Source of the DNA: Augochlora pura
Lineage: Eukaryota > Arthropoda > Insecta > Hymenoptera > Halictidae
Direction: 5' to 3'
DNA length: 64,000 bases
Assembly: GCF_028453695.1 (NCBI RefSeq)
Contig: NC_135782.1
Coordinates: 8,928,001 to 8,992,000, forward strand
The notes under the pieces are model-generated. The model worked only from the letters and a program-made list of their open reading frames with translations, ran no database searches and was not told the DNA's origin. Position 1 is the first letter of the stretch, and every line of letters starts with the position of its first letter. Positions 53,837 to 64,000 of the stretch are shown piece after piece. Made by a program: the position numbers and the translations under genes.

Positions 53837-54001
53837 ATGGACGAGTGTATTCATCTACCGAGAGTTATCATCACATTGATCGGTCCAGAGACATATACCG
53901 TGCTCGCGCTAACACAGATATCCGTTTCGGCTGCGGTGATCTCTTTTGGTCGTTCGAAAATTTCTAGACAATTACAATTGATAATCTCGTGTGAACGGTG
54001 A
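53837..54001 (+). other. upstream open reading frame, 54 codons
   Basis: ATG followed by GAC starts a 54-residue frame (MDECIHLPRVIITLIGPETY at its start) that ends in TGA 300 bases before the main start at 54301. It may be a translational control element or chance. Confidence 0.3.
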
Positions 54002-54300
54002 TTTCCATAAGACTGACAGAACTTATCATAAACGATATGCAAGCTTGAGACTTCTTACCAAACACTATTGACATATACGTATCCTGTGCCAAATAAACGT
54101 GCCAAAGTGTTTCATTGAAAGTACAAGTTTTATTAGTATTATTTTAGCGTGTTTACTGTTAACGTTGTCATCGATTGTTCGTTTTTTATACCGTTACGTT
54201 TTGTAAGTTCGTTTTTTATATTGTAAGCGTCGTGACTGAGGGGTGGGACGTACTGTTCGACCAGTGGTATTTTCTACAGACGATATTTTTAAACGCACTA

Positions 54301-54422
54301 ATGAGGAACAATTACCGCAATATGTTTTTCGCCGGCTACGGATGTTCCAATCAGCAACAGAACAGTCCACCATCGCCGACCAGGGCAGGCCTGTGGGGTA
54401 GCATTTACAGTCCGTTTCGGAA
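54301..54422 (+). CDS. short coding first exon of an unidentified gene (alternative 2)
   Basis: ATG at 54301 opens 40 codons plus two bases before a strong GTGAGT donor at 54423. The peptide starts MRNNYRNMFFAGYGC, has a Gln/Ser/Pro stretch (SNQQQNSPPSPTRAGLWG) and ends in SIYSPFRK-like residues. The proline-directed serines look like a disordered phosphorylatable tail. I do not recognise the family. The long leader upstream marks a separate promoter. The exon ends in the same phase as 49642-49691, supporting alternative first exons of one gene whose remaining exons lie past 64000. Confidence 0.55.
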
Positions 54423-54632
54423 GTGAGTATACTCGGCAGCACCCTCTCGCCAATTCTAATGGAAATAGGGGTTGGATCTAGGCGGACTTCGAAATTCCTA
54501 TTCCGCCGAATGTTTATTACTATGCGATTATTATTCGCGGCGGGAACTACATCGAGCGGTTATTTTTGGATGAACCCTTCCACTGTGTTCTTCCAATTGC
54601 TACACGTATTTATAGATGTCACTTTTGTGAAG

Positions 54633-54654
54633 CTCTCTCTCTCTCTCTCTCTCT
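54633..54654 (+). repeat. (CT)11 microsatellite
   Basis: Eleven perfect CT units occur in the presumed first intron, about 200 bases after the donor at 54423. Confidence 0.9.
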
Positions 54655-57600
54655 ATTCGAAGTCAAATAGATAATTGCACATCAATTTAGAGTTACATTT
54701 CAATGTATATGTAACAGTTACGTTGTATTTATTAACTCGAGAACGTTTACGGTTCTAGAAAGTTAAGTCCTTTTAATGTCGAACAACGATGTATCGTTGT
54801 TGGCTACACTTCAGAAAATGTGGTTTTCTTAATATTTCTAATGAGGAACAGTTTCATTCCTTAAGTTACGAGTTCTCTAATAATAGAATATTCTTCAGGT
54901 ATATAATTCTTTTGGTTGGCGCTAAAACGATTAAGGTCTGCTAAGGGGATGTCATTTTGTGTCCGTGTAAACAAAAATGCTATAAAGAATGGTAAATATA
55001 TTTAAATATACATAACAATATTATTGAATAATACATGTAGGTACCTGCAAAATTAAAATACAGGAAAATTTATAGGAGAATATTGTTGGATCAAAAATGC
55101 GTATTTAAAATTCTATGGACACTTTTTGACTCTCCTTTAAGCATGCTAGGGTTAATGCTAACTCTGTAGAGAGGGTGGACGATAAGGGATGGGTCAGTAC
55201 TCTTTCGACTTCTGAAAACATGTCGAGAAGGATCTGTATCAACTTTTATAAGTCAGTGTAACTTCGTAATCACACATTCATTTATCATGCGTAATTAGTG
55301 ACGAGTTAGTCTCAAGTTTCTTGTTAGTCGCAAATTTCTTTTTACGAGTCGTTTGTTCTTTTTTACAAGTTGTTCCTTAGACCTTAAAAAGTAATGTAAA
55401 TATACTGTTCGCTATTCCGTATTCATTCTGTTCTTTCACCTTGCTTTGTTTTCAACGTAAAATAGAGTAACTGGTGTACAACACAAGACATGACGCAATT
55501 ATTTTGTAGAATTAAAAATAATGAGTATGGTAGCGATTATTTACTCGTATTATTGTTTCAGCTTTGAAGACTACGACGCAAAAGAATAGCGATCGGTTGG
55601 TCATATTATACAGTCTTGTCGTAATGTTTTGTTAGGATATCTGACTGAGACCAAAGTATCGTAATAACATGTTTGTTTGAAACAACGTCAAAAATTTGAC
55701 GGACGTAGCCCGTCACACACTTAAATGTTTAAAACCCATATAAATTTTTTTCAACTGTTAAAAGAATTATTATGGTATTCGCATACTCTTTTGTCTTTTT
55801 TATCTATCTACAATTTTATCATTGTCGTTAGAAGAAATTATTAGAAAGTAAACAATATTAAAAAGAAATTTAAATGGATTGTAAATTTTGTTCAGCATAA
55901 TTTCAATTATGTTGAGAATTCTTTTCTTAATGTCCTTGCAACTTTAAAAGGACAGTTTTCAATTTTTGTTTAATATTAACATCATTTTTATTAATCTACA
56001 CTTGTCTTGAATTGTCTGCGCATGCACGTTACTTTCAAAATGAATCATCAGTCAACAAGAGGTTAACACGAATTTTTGTGAAATCCTGTATGAAAATACA
56101 TATGAATAGTTTATTTGCATCGACGGAAGAAGTGAACGCGTTCGTGGCGGAAAGAAGATGCTGGATCAAAAAGACTAAAGCTACATAAAAGATGCTTACC
56201 CCTTTCGTGACCTAAATTTAGATTGTTTGTCGTGAATATTTCGGGGCAAACCATGGCCTGTTACTTTCCCGATGCGTGACGGCTGGTCTCGGTTTGACAG
56301 CTACGAATAACAGTGGAAACTCTTTCATTGTGAGAACGAATATCAAAGAAACCGCCCAGATGCAGTTTTTGTGCACGTTTTTACGTTCCGCGAAACTGAA
56401 GAGTCATTGCACTATAATGAAATGCACTCGAAAAGGTCGATGTTTCTCAAGGGGTTTGTTCTTTGTCTTCGTTTATTCATTATAATTTAATTAGAACAAC
56501 ACTGCATAATGAAGTTGATTGTGGTCTCTACCAATTGGATCTATCGATTAATTAGATTAGAGCAGATAAAATTGAATTTGCACTATACATTCAGGTTTTT
56601 CTTAACACATAAAAAGAGTTTTAATTGAATTTTTAATTATTTTTTTAATAGGAGCGAAATAATTATATATTATTATGAAAATCTATTTGTAATGAATTTT
56701 TAATATAAATTTGAATTGTAACCAATTCATAATAAAAAGCTATTTTTGCATATTTTTCCTAATTAATTTATTTCTTACGACCTCTGATCTATAAAAAAAT
56801 GAAGGCGCTACGTTAATGAACAATTTAAAATCACTTTATCAAGTGCAAGAAGAAGACACTTTGGAGATGAATATACAAAGTAAAGTTTCTAAATAAAGAA
56901 ATACAATTTTCAATATGGCACACATTGCCGAAATGTGAATCCAATTAAAAATTAATGTTGATTTTAAGAATGAGTGAAACATTTCATATCTAAATACTAT
57001 CAATTTAGGAACTTTGATACACGTATTTGCGGAAATAAAAGTTAGGTAAAATGACCAATGGAATTCCTGATTTATTCTCTGTTATATGCACAATTTATTA
57101 GTTAAATGTCTTTTAAAACATCGACACGTCACTTATGAAAAATTGAAATAGGCAAATTGTTTATATTTTATTTATTGCGAGAAGAAATATTTTAGTTTGA
57201 AATCAACTAAAAGAAGATCGCAAATACATTGGGTCATAGAAAATGACTCGCAAAATAATGAAGGTCAAAGTGTTCCTTTTTTTTTGGATGTTTGAAGTTC
57301 TTTTCTTCGGCGTAACACACGACTGCGTGAAGATATTCTAAAAGCGTTGCTGATAAAACTATGATGACAGGAATATCACGGCCTTGGACCGTAAAGAGTT
57401 CAGATGAGCCCAACGTAGAATGGATTTATTAAAGATATTTATAAGCTTGAAAAATATTTCATTTATTCAATGTTCATTTATCAAACACTTACTCCCGGTG
57501 TTGGACAAATTTTAGCAACTCGTAAATGTTTCTTATCAGCTTAAAAAATCGTGAAATTTCATTACATACCATATTAAAGACACGCAATAGTATTTTACAG

Positions 57601-60600
57601 TTTTTCCAAAAAATGTTACTATAATATCGTTATAGTACCATTTATATTACTATGTTATACGATGGTATTACTTATATTGCTATAACTATTACACATGCTT
57701 TGACAACATTTAATCAACAGAAGAGAAAAACGAGAATCTAAAGCATTTGATATTTCACATATTTCATATATTTTCATAAAATTAAGGCAGCATCTTTCAC
57801 TTGCCATTTACAGGTGAACAAAATTTTCTAGACAAAGCATATTATATTTTGATATTCAGTGACGCTTAGTAAGATTTGCATTTTATTCTTAATTTCATTA
57901 AACCTTCAACACTCTGTCCGCCGGAAAATTTTTAGTAAATCATTTTCGAATCAAAGATCAATAATTGAAAAATTCTTTAAAAAATTTTTCAAAAGCGATA
58001 TTATCCTTCGTAAATTAACAAATTATTTGGATCAATTTAATAAAAGTATAGTATAATATATAATATAAAATTCCAATTAATAGGATTTTGGTAAATTGTT
58101 AATGAAAAACAAGTTATACGAGGTGATAAATGAAGATATTCAAACATATTAGCGTAAATGGCACGCGGGAATTAATACTCCGAATTAATAGCCTGATAAT
58201 GTTGCACGACAGTATTGCATGTTGCATGCAATGTTTTTGGAAACACTGATTCTTCCGTTCACACCTTGTAAACTCGTATCACAGCATATGATCATGTTAT
58301 GAAATCTAATCTATTACAAGATACTACAAGACAATATAAAAGGAAATGAAAAATCCTGGAATAACCTGGGTCCATAGATATTTACACTTTTTTAATAATT
58401 TATTAGTAATTATTATTCTAACAACATTTGCTTTTATCCTTACTTACTCACTGTTTTCAAGTCGGTCAAATAATTTGATGGTTAATTTCGTAAACTTGGT
58501 TCGAATGACCTGAAGAAAATTATGGGGCCCATTTTCTCCAACGTAAAACCTCCAATAAACAAGTACAAACACTCAGAATGAGTCACAAGTAAAACCCTGA
58601 TGATTAATAGTTTACTTAGTTGGACTATTTACGCAGGCAAGTTATTGCATTGGGACATCAACAGTTTATCTGTTATTTAAGTAGAATTGCCCATGACGCC
58701 TCATAACCTCCTTGTATGCGAAACCTTAATTCAATGAATTCATAATTAATATATGTAAATGATCGTTCATTTTAGAAATGTATGAATAATACAATAGTTT
58801 GAGTTTCCTTTTCGCATGATCTAGGCCTTACAATCTAAAGAAATAAATATTAATTGTGTCTGTGGATCATTGAATGTTCTATTCAAATTTGGTTTTGTTA
58901 AGCGTACTTGTTCCACGGTGTTGTTATAGACTTAAAGTAACGTTTTTAGTGATATTTATACAAAAAGCTAACAAAAAATCATATTTTTATGTTTCTACAA
59001 TAGAAATAATAGAACATAGAAATATACAAATAATTTATGTGCGGGTAGCACAATTTTTATTGATGCCCCTTCACAATATGCGCAAAGTGATATTGAGCAC
59101 CTTTGTTCGGTAAGAAAGATGCTTGGTTATATTTATTTATATATACAATTGTATTTATATATATACAATAATTTAATTTATTAAATTATGGTCGTGTATC
59201 GTCATGTTCCATCCGTTGTCACTTAGTGATTAGTTAAGGGTAGTCTTTGTTGGAGGAATGACGTGTTTTTAATTGAAGGTGTGCGGGTCTGAAGGAGCTT
59301 GGGTGGAGGAATAGGAAATTGTCAGGAAGTTCCATCTTGCATTGTTTTCGTTCATCAGAGGCGTGATTTATAAGCGAGTGTTCGTTCATGGTTTTCATGA
59401 GTCGGATTCGTTGAAGTGCGGTAGTTATAAAATAATCAGGTGCGGTTCTTTACCTGTTGTAGCGATTTCCAGTAGGTCTGTCGCCTAATCTGCTGGACGG
59501 ACGGCGAGAGGTACGTTCAACCTTCAGTCGCAACAAATAATATACTGTATTAAAAGTAAGGTAAAAATATAAATATACAAATAACATATTATAGCAGATA
59601 ATAGAAAATAGAAATAAACAAATATAATATTTTGATAAGTTTTCGTTTAGATATCAGCAACAAAGTTACTTTGGGTCTACACATGAAATAAAAAATTCAC
59701 TCGTTGTCTCTATTAGAATTTACTCTACAATTATGTTGTAATTTGATGCAATTAATTGAAAGATGAGACTGTTAGTAAAATATAATTATTCGAAATTGAA
59801 GCGCGAAGCGAAAATAAATGAAAATTGTGTTTTGTGATGTATGATATAGATCTTTGTCGGATAAAGGTGAGCATACAATGACAAAAATTAATTGTCAAAA
59901 AACGAGAATAGATTGTCTGATAACAAAAAATTGAGGGGAGGAACGGTTCTTTTATCGTAGTTCAAGTACCAAGACTCCTCGAGTTTTCCCAGGCGAGTGT
60001 GCCAGAAAAATTCCATTATCTTCCGCGCCAGGAAAATTCCGTTTGTTTTCAAGCAGGAAATCTGTTGGGGAAGAGAGGAGGGAGCCTTTCGATTTATCAA
60101 CCAGAGGTCGTGACATGACGATCGAACGGTCGCAACACGTCAGACCGAACTGTATCGATCAACGTACGCACATGTTTCCTAGACGTCGTGTGCATTAATT
60201 GAACATCTAATTAATTCTTCTCGCCCACCGTACGCCCACGAGGCAAAAGAACTCAATGCGGAATGTACAATGTCTGCCACCATGAAATTTTTGTACATCT
60301 GACATTTTATTAGTGTTCGCAACGCACGATGTATACATGCAGTGCATTGTTATCTGCTGGAAGTCATATTTTTTCTTAATTAACTCCCGATACGACGGAT
60401 TAAAAACATAATTGCAAATATCAATGACCTGTGATAACCATTAGTTACCAATCCAAACAGAGAAAATAAATTTTTCTTACTAACAATTAAAAATTGAAAA
60501 TTTTTAAGTCATTGTTTAAAAATTAAAACTTTGTGAATATCATCCAAACATACCCACAAATGTATAAAAGAAGACAATAAAAGATTTTAGTCTTGGGGAT

Positions 60601-61763
60601 AAAAGGTTTAAAGCAAATTGAACATGAATATTCTCTCAAGTTTAAATCAGGTTCATTCTGAAGTTAACTAGATAGCTGTTGCAATCTCTTTGAAAAGTAC
60701 ATGCTGGCTGTTGTAATGTAGAATTAAATAGTAACGAAATGAGTGTATTCTTTTTTAATTTTAATACTAACATTTACTTATTTACTTAACTTAATCAACT
60801 TGCTGTTTTTGACGTGTACACTAGTCTTAAGACAAAATGTAACAATTTCTCCATAACGAGTATACTTCTCAAAAGCAGCTAACTGGTTAATATCGAAATA
60901 AACTACACGGTAAGTACGTGTATCGTGTGCAACAAAAGTTCGCCTGTTATTATTAATTGGGTATCTATTATTAAACCAATCTACTAATCTTGTTTTCTCC
61001 CGCGAAACGTTCTATTCAATTAGAAACGATTGGTCGTCAATTGCCGTACAATGAAAGCCACGCAACGATGGCAAGTAGTCTCCTCTTTCGTAGCAGATGG
61101 AGAAAGAGTTGGGAATAATCAAATGAAATAGTCTAATAGAATTTATCTTAAACCTAATTAGTTTAATTAAACTATAAATTTCATAGAACATACGAATGCT
61201 GAAAAATTGAACAATACAATGAAAGATATATGTACTTTAAGAAATTGTTAATTCGTATTTCAATTTTGAATGAGTCAGTCAGCTGTTTTTGGCGAATATG
61301 TATATTCGCCGTAACACAAAATGTTGTCATTCTTTGAATCATATACAGTACAATTACAGTAACTTAAAGATATTGCAACAGTTACTAGCTAGATAGCAAT
61401 TAAGAGTGACTAATTAATGGATACAGAAATTATCAGATTGTCCCACAAACAATGCAGTTTCTTCAAGTAAAATATGGCATTGTGTACAGATTAACTTGAT
61501 ACATAAAACATCTGCGGTAAACTAGTTGCTTTTTAATAAGTAACGGTTATAATAAATGGATAAAATCAATCGTTAAATTATATAACAAATTCGATATAAA
61601 GTATTTAACGAGAAGATTGTTTTTCTGTAACAGTTACTGGTGGCTTTAATTCCAGTATTTTTAAAATGAAAGATTGTTTGTCATTTACTGGACTTAAGGT
61701 ATTGTTAGCAGAAAAAGCGACATTAAGAATTGCATTAACTAAAATTGTAAAGGGCGAACGTAC
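54655..61763. other. AT-rich non-coding stretch, probable large intron
   Basis: No protein-coding exon is supported. The segment from about 59220 to 59510 is less AT-rich and ends in GGCGAGAG followed by a strong GTACGT donor at 59511. It contains only very short frames, so it may be a further untranslated first exon. Elsewhere I see only AT-rich sequence with small palindromes near 57610-57690. Confidence 0.35.
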
Positions 61764-61859
61764 CTTATAGATCGCATTAGAGTTACCGCGTGCTCCTTGT
61801 TCGGTCCATGCCACCGTATCTGCTCTCGAGTATTGATTACTTACACAACCACCCTCCAT
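61764..61859 (-). CDS. possible coding first exon on the minus strand, unidentified
   Basis: ATG at 61859 (context AAGATGG) opens exactly 32 codons, beginning MEGGCVSNQYSRADTVAW and ending NAIYK, then a strong GTACGT donor (61763-61758). Composition is less AT-rich than the surroundings, and the sequence upstream (61860-62050) could be its promoter. I do not recognise the protein and found no following exon. An internal GTAAGT at codons 6-7 is a competing donor. It may be chance or an antisense transcript of the + strand gene. Confidence 0.3.
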
Positions 61860-64000
61860 CTTGCCAGTTGCTGGCAACGCTGTGCGTCATTCTATAAAAT
61901 TGTTTTCATTTGCACTAGTTCCTCTCCGCGGTGAATCAATCACCCGCCGTGATTGTAGAAAATTGCAAATTTTTATTTACTGCTCGAAACAGATTGCGAA
62001 ACTTCTGTCGGATTGTCCACCTGGATTTATGACGACTATGCAACAACTACTAATTCTTCCCTCGCTAATTTTTGCCGAAATGCGAATAAATTATTGAAAG
62101 AGTATTAATTAGTTATTATACCAAGCTGTAATCCTAGATCCTGAGTTCATTAAGTACACTTCATTTGTATCTAGTTTTTTAATTTTCTTTCTTCTATAAT
62201 TTTTTTTTCCCTTCTCTTCCCAATCTTTTTACATTCGTTATATAAATAAATAATAAAATATTTTACCAACTTCTTTTAAATTGCCTTTCTGGTTACTTTG
62301 TTACTTTGATTCATGGTTGTGCAGATTTACTATCGAATTGCTCAAGGAACTACAATTATAAGGTATTGTCGATAGCATTATAATTAAATCATATTGTAAT
62401 TCGTAATTCAAATTGATAATTACAAAATAAGTAATTAAATTACCTTAATTATGAATTAGAAGGTAATTAAATTGCTTTCACTATGAATTAGGAAATAATT
62501 ATGAATTGTGAAGTAATTAAATTTCATTATTTACAAATTATAATATAATCAAATCGCATTGGTTTATGAGTCTCAAATTTGTTTGAAAAATATCAAATCA
62601 TTATTTTATAAATTAGGTTGCCTGTGAATAGTATTTATTCCTTCCACTATGTTTACGATTAACTAATTTGTTATTCCCAGAATTTCTTCTGTGCTTTGAT
62701 GGCGGCTATTTCCTATGTTAACCTATCAATGTTATAAACCGCACAGATTCTAAAATTGTTTTGCTCTTGCGATGCATTCCATATTAGGATACACCCACGA
62801 CTTGTCTTCGTATATGGAACACGACAACTCTTCCGTTTGCATGTTAACAAACACGTTATGAATTATGCAACGTTTCTTGATTCCGATCAACTGCTATTTT
62901 ACGAAGTATCCAGTTGTTTTCCTTAGCTAACTAACAAGTTACTTAAATAACGTTGCAATCTGGATAGTCAAACGCAAGCTTTTTAGACAAACAACATTGA
63001 AGTTATCCACAGTTAATTGCAGTCTACTTGTTGTTTCAACAAAATTAAAAGCGAACTTTCTGTTATCATGCTAGTAACCAAATATACATATAGACAATTT
63101 TAAAGTTCTAATATTTAACTTTATCTCCATAAATGTTTATCTTGAAACCATGAATTGTTATAATGATGTCAACTGAATTCAACGAGATTTCATGACGTTT
63201 TTAAGAAAATAAAAATTGTTAAAATAAAATTGTTGCCGTGATCATTAGAGTGCCGATTTTTATGCCCAATCAAAATTGTTTGCATCGATTGCAAGAATTT
63301 GAAATTAACTAACAAGTTTATTCTTTCTTTAATCATTTTTCAATAAATTGAATAGATTCAATGCACTCGTATTGTAAAATTCTTTCGTTCTGTAATAATT
63401 TTCTTTTCTTTTTGTAATGACTTTAATAGATTATAGTTTCTCGAAAGATCAGGATTTGTCGGCTTCGCAGCGTGGTCCTATTTAGAAATCGCGAATCCAT
63501 GTAATCCGTTCACCTTGCGGTTGCAAGTGTCTGCGTGTGTAATCGCGGACGTACTCTTTTCAGCGGCACCCTAACACCCGACTCTGATATATTAAGCGCA
63601 ACCCTTACGTCCGCGTTTAACTAATCCGGATCTAGACTTCTCGGAATCTCGGTGCGTCTCAAAAGGAACGGCTGTCACGGAGGGGGCAAACGGTGACACG
63701 CGACCGACATTATTGTCGTTCACTTTACGACCGTGTTTAGGTTGGGCTACACAAAATCGTATTCTAACCGTGAAATTTGCATGAGCATCTACTGGCTCGG
63801 AAGTATGCTTCATTGACGGTAATTTTTGGTGGTAGGCTTGGAAAGAAAATAGAATGAAAGGATAAGAGATAAAGACGAACAACTAAAATTTTATTCGATA
63901 CTGTTCAGTAAATATAATCAATTTATTCAGTTAACAATTTATCCAAATTAGATTTTATTCGTACAAGAATTGATTTTTAAAAATTATAGAATATAAAGTG
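61860..64000. other. right edge, non-coding
   Basis: AT-rich with no supported exon. A less AT-rich patch at about 63450-63830 carries a 96-codon minus-strand frame with no recognised similarity. It may be regulatory or a fragment of an exon. Confidence 0.35.
62395..62545 (+). repeat. degenerate AATTA-type tandem repeat
   Basis: Several irregular copies of GTAATTAAATT and ATGAATTAG alternate here, for example near 62431, 62471 and 62511. This is a decayed short tandem array. Confidence 0.6.

Larger units (their letters stand above)
53100..54300 (+). promoter_or_regulatory. GC-richer promoter and long 5' leader of the exon at 54301
   Basis: From about 53100 the base composition becomes clearly less AT-rich than its flanks, with CG dinucleotides common. 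This is typical of an insect promoter and 5' UTR. It leads directly into the coding exon at 54301 without a clear intron. Overlapping frames on both strands around 53181-53533 look like by-products of the lower AT content. At least two upstream ATG frames lie in it (53604-53684 and 53837-54001). The exact transcription start cannot be read. Confidence 0.45.

Noticed and set aside
58495..58512. GGTTCGAAT motif resembling a tRNA B box (also near 32500 and 43290)
   Set aside because: No A box, anticodon arm or 7-bp acceptor stem could be formed around any of them.
58874..59109. A 78-codon + frame ending at a GTAAGA donor in the same phase as the two first exons
   Set aside because: AT-rich hydrophobic composition, no promoter-like sequence before it and no recognised domain; a shared phase has a one in three chance.

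Overview
The window is AT-rich animal nuclear DNA with short coding exons, canonical GT..AG introns and long non-coding spacers. The encoded orthologues look like insect proteins: a Tctex-type dynein light chain, a single ITM2 protein and a FATP of about 650 residues. An insect is well supported. A bee, wasp or ant (Hymenoptera) is my best guess from base composition and gene style, but it is only an inference. No viral, prokaryotic or CRISPR sequence was seen.

Left part (1-13738). An uncharacterised serine-rich gene on the + strand enters from the left edge and ends at 5391. It converges on the dynein light chain gene Dlc90F/DYNLT1 (-, 5857-6439). Next come a DMAC2-like complex I assembly factor (+, to 9136) and SNRNP25 of the minor spliceosome (-, 9249-9872), whose stop codons lie only 112 bp apart. 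Then follows ITM2, a BRICHOS membrane protein (+, 11663-13738, five exons).

Middle part (13739-41541). About 8.7 kb of non-coding DNA precedes a ten-exon fatty acid transport protein gene, Fatp/SLC27A4-like (+, 22481-39067). I could join all ten exons in phase into 649 residues. Its 8.9 kb first intron holds a degenerate 1.3 kb terminal-inverted-repeat element inserted at TA, a piggyBac-like TTAA end, a perfect hairpin and a small tandem repeat.

Right part (41542-64000). Golgin-97/GOLGA1 (-, eight exons, 717 residues, C-terminal GRIP domain) lies divergent to a short coding first exon at 49642. A second short coding first exon with its own long, GC-richer leader lies at 54301. Both end in the same splice phase, so they are probably alternative first exons of one + strand gene that continues beyond the window. 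A possible minus-strand coding exon lies at 61764-61859. The rest is AT-rich non-coding sequence with microsatellites.

The genes are ordinary housekeeping loci (trafficking, lipid uptake, mitochondrial assembly, splicing) and do not form a pathway or operon. I found no convincing new system. The most useful leads are the alternative-promoter gene at the right, the uncharacterised gene at the left, two long perfect hairpins, and the ITM2 C-terminal peptide that has lost its cysteines.
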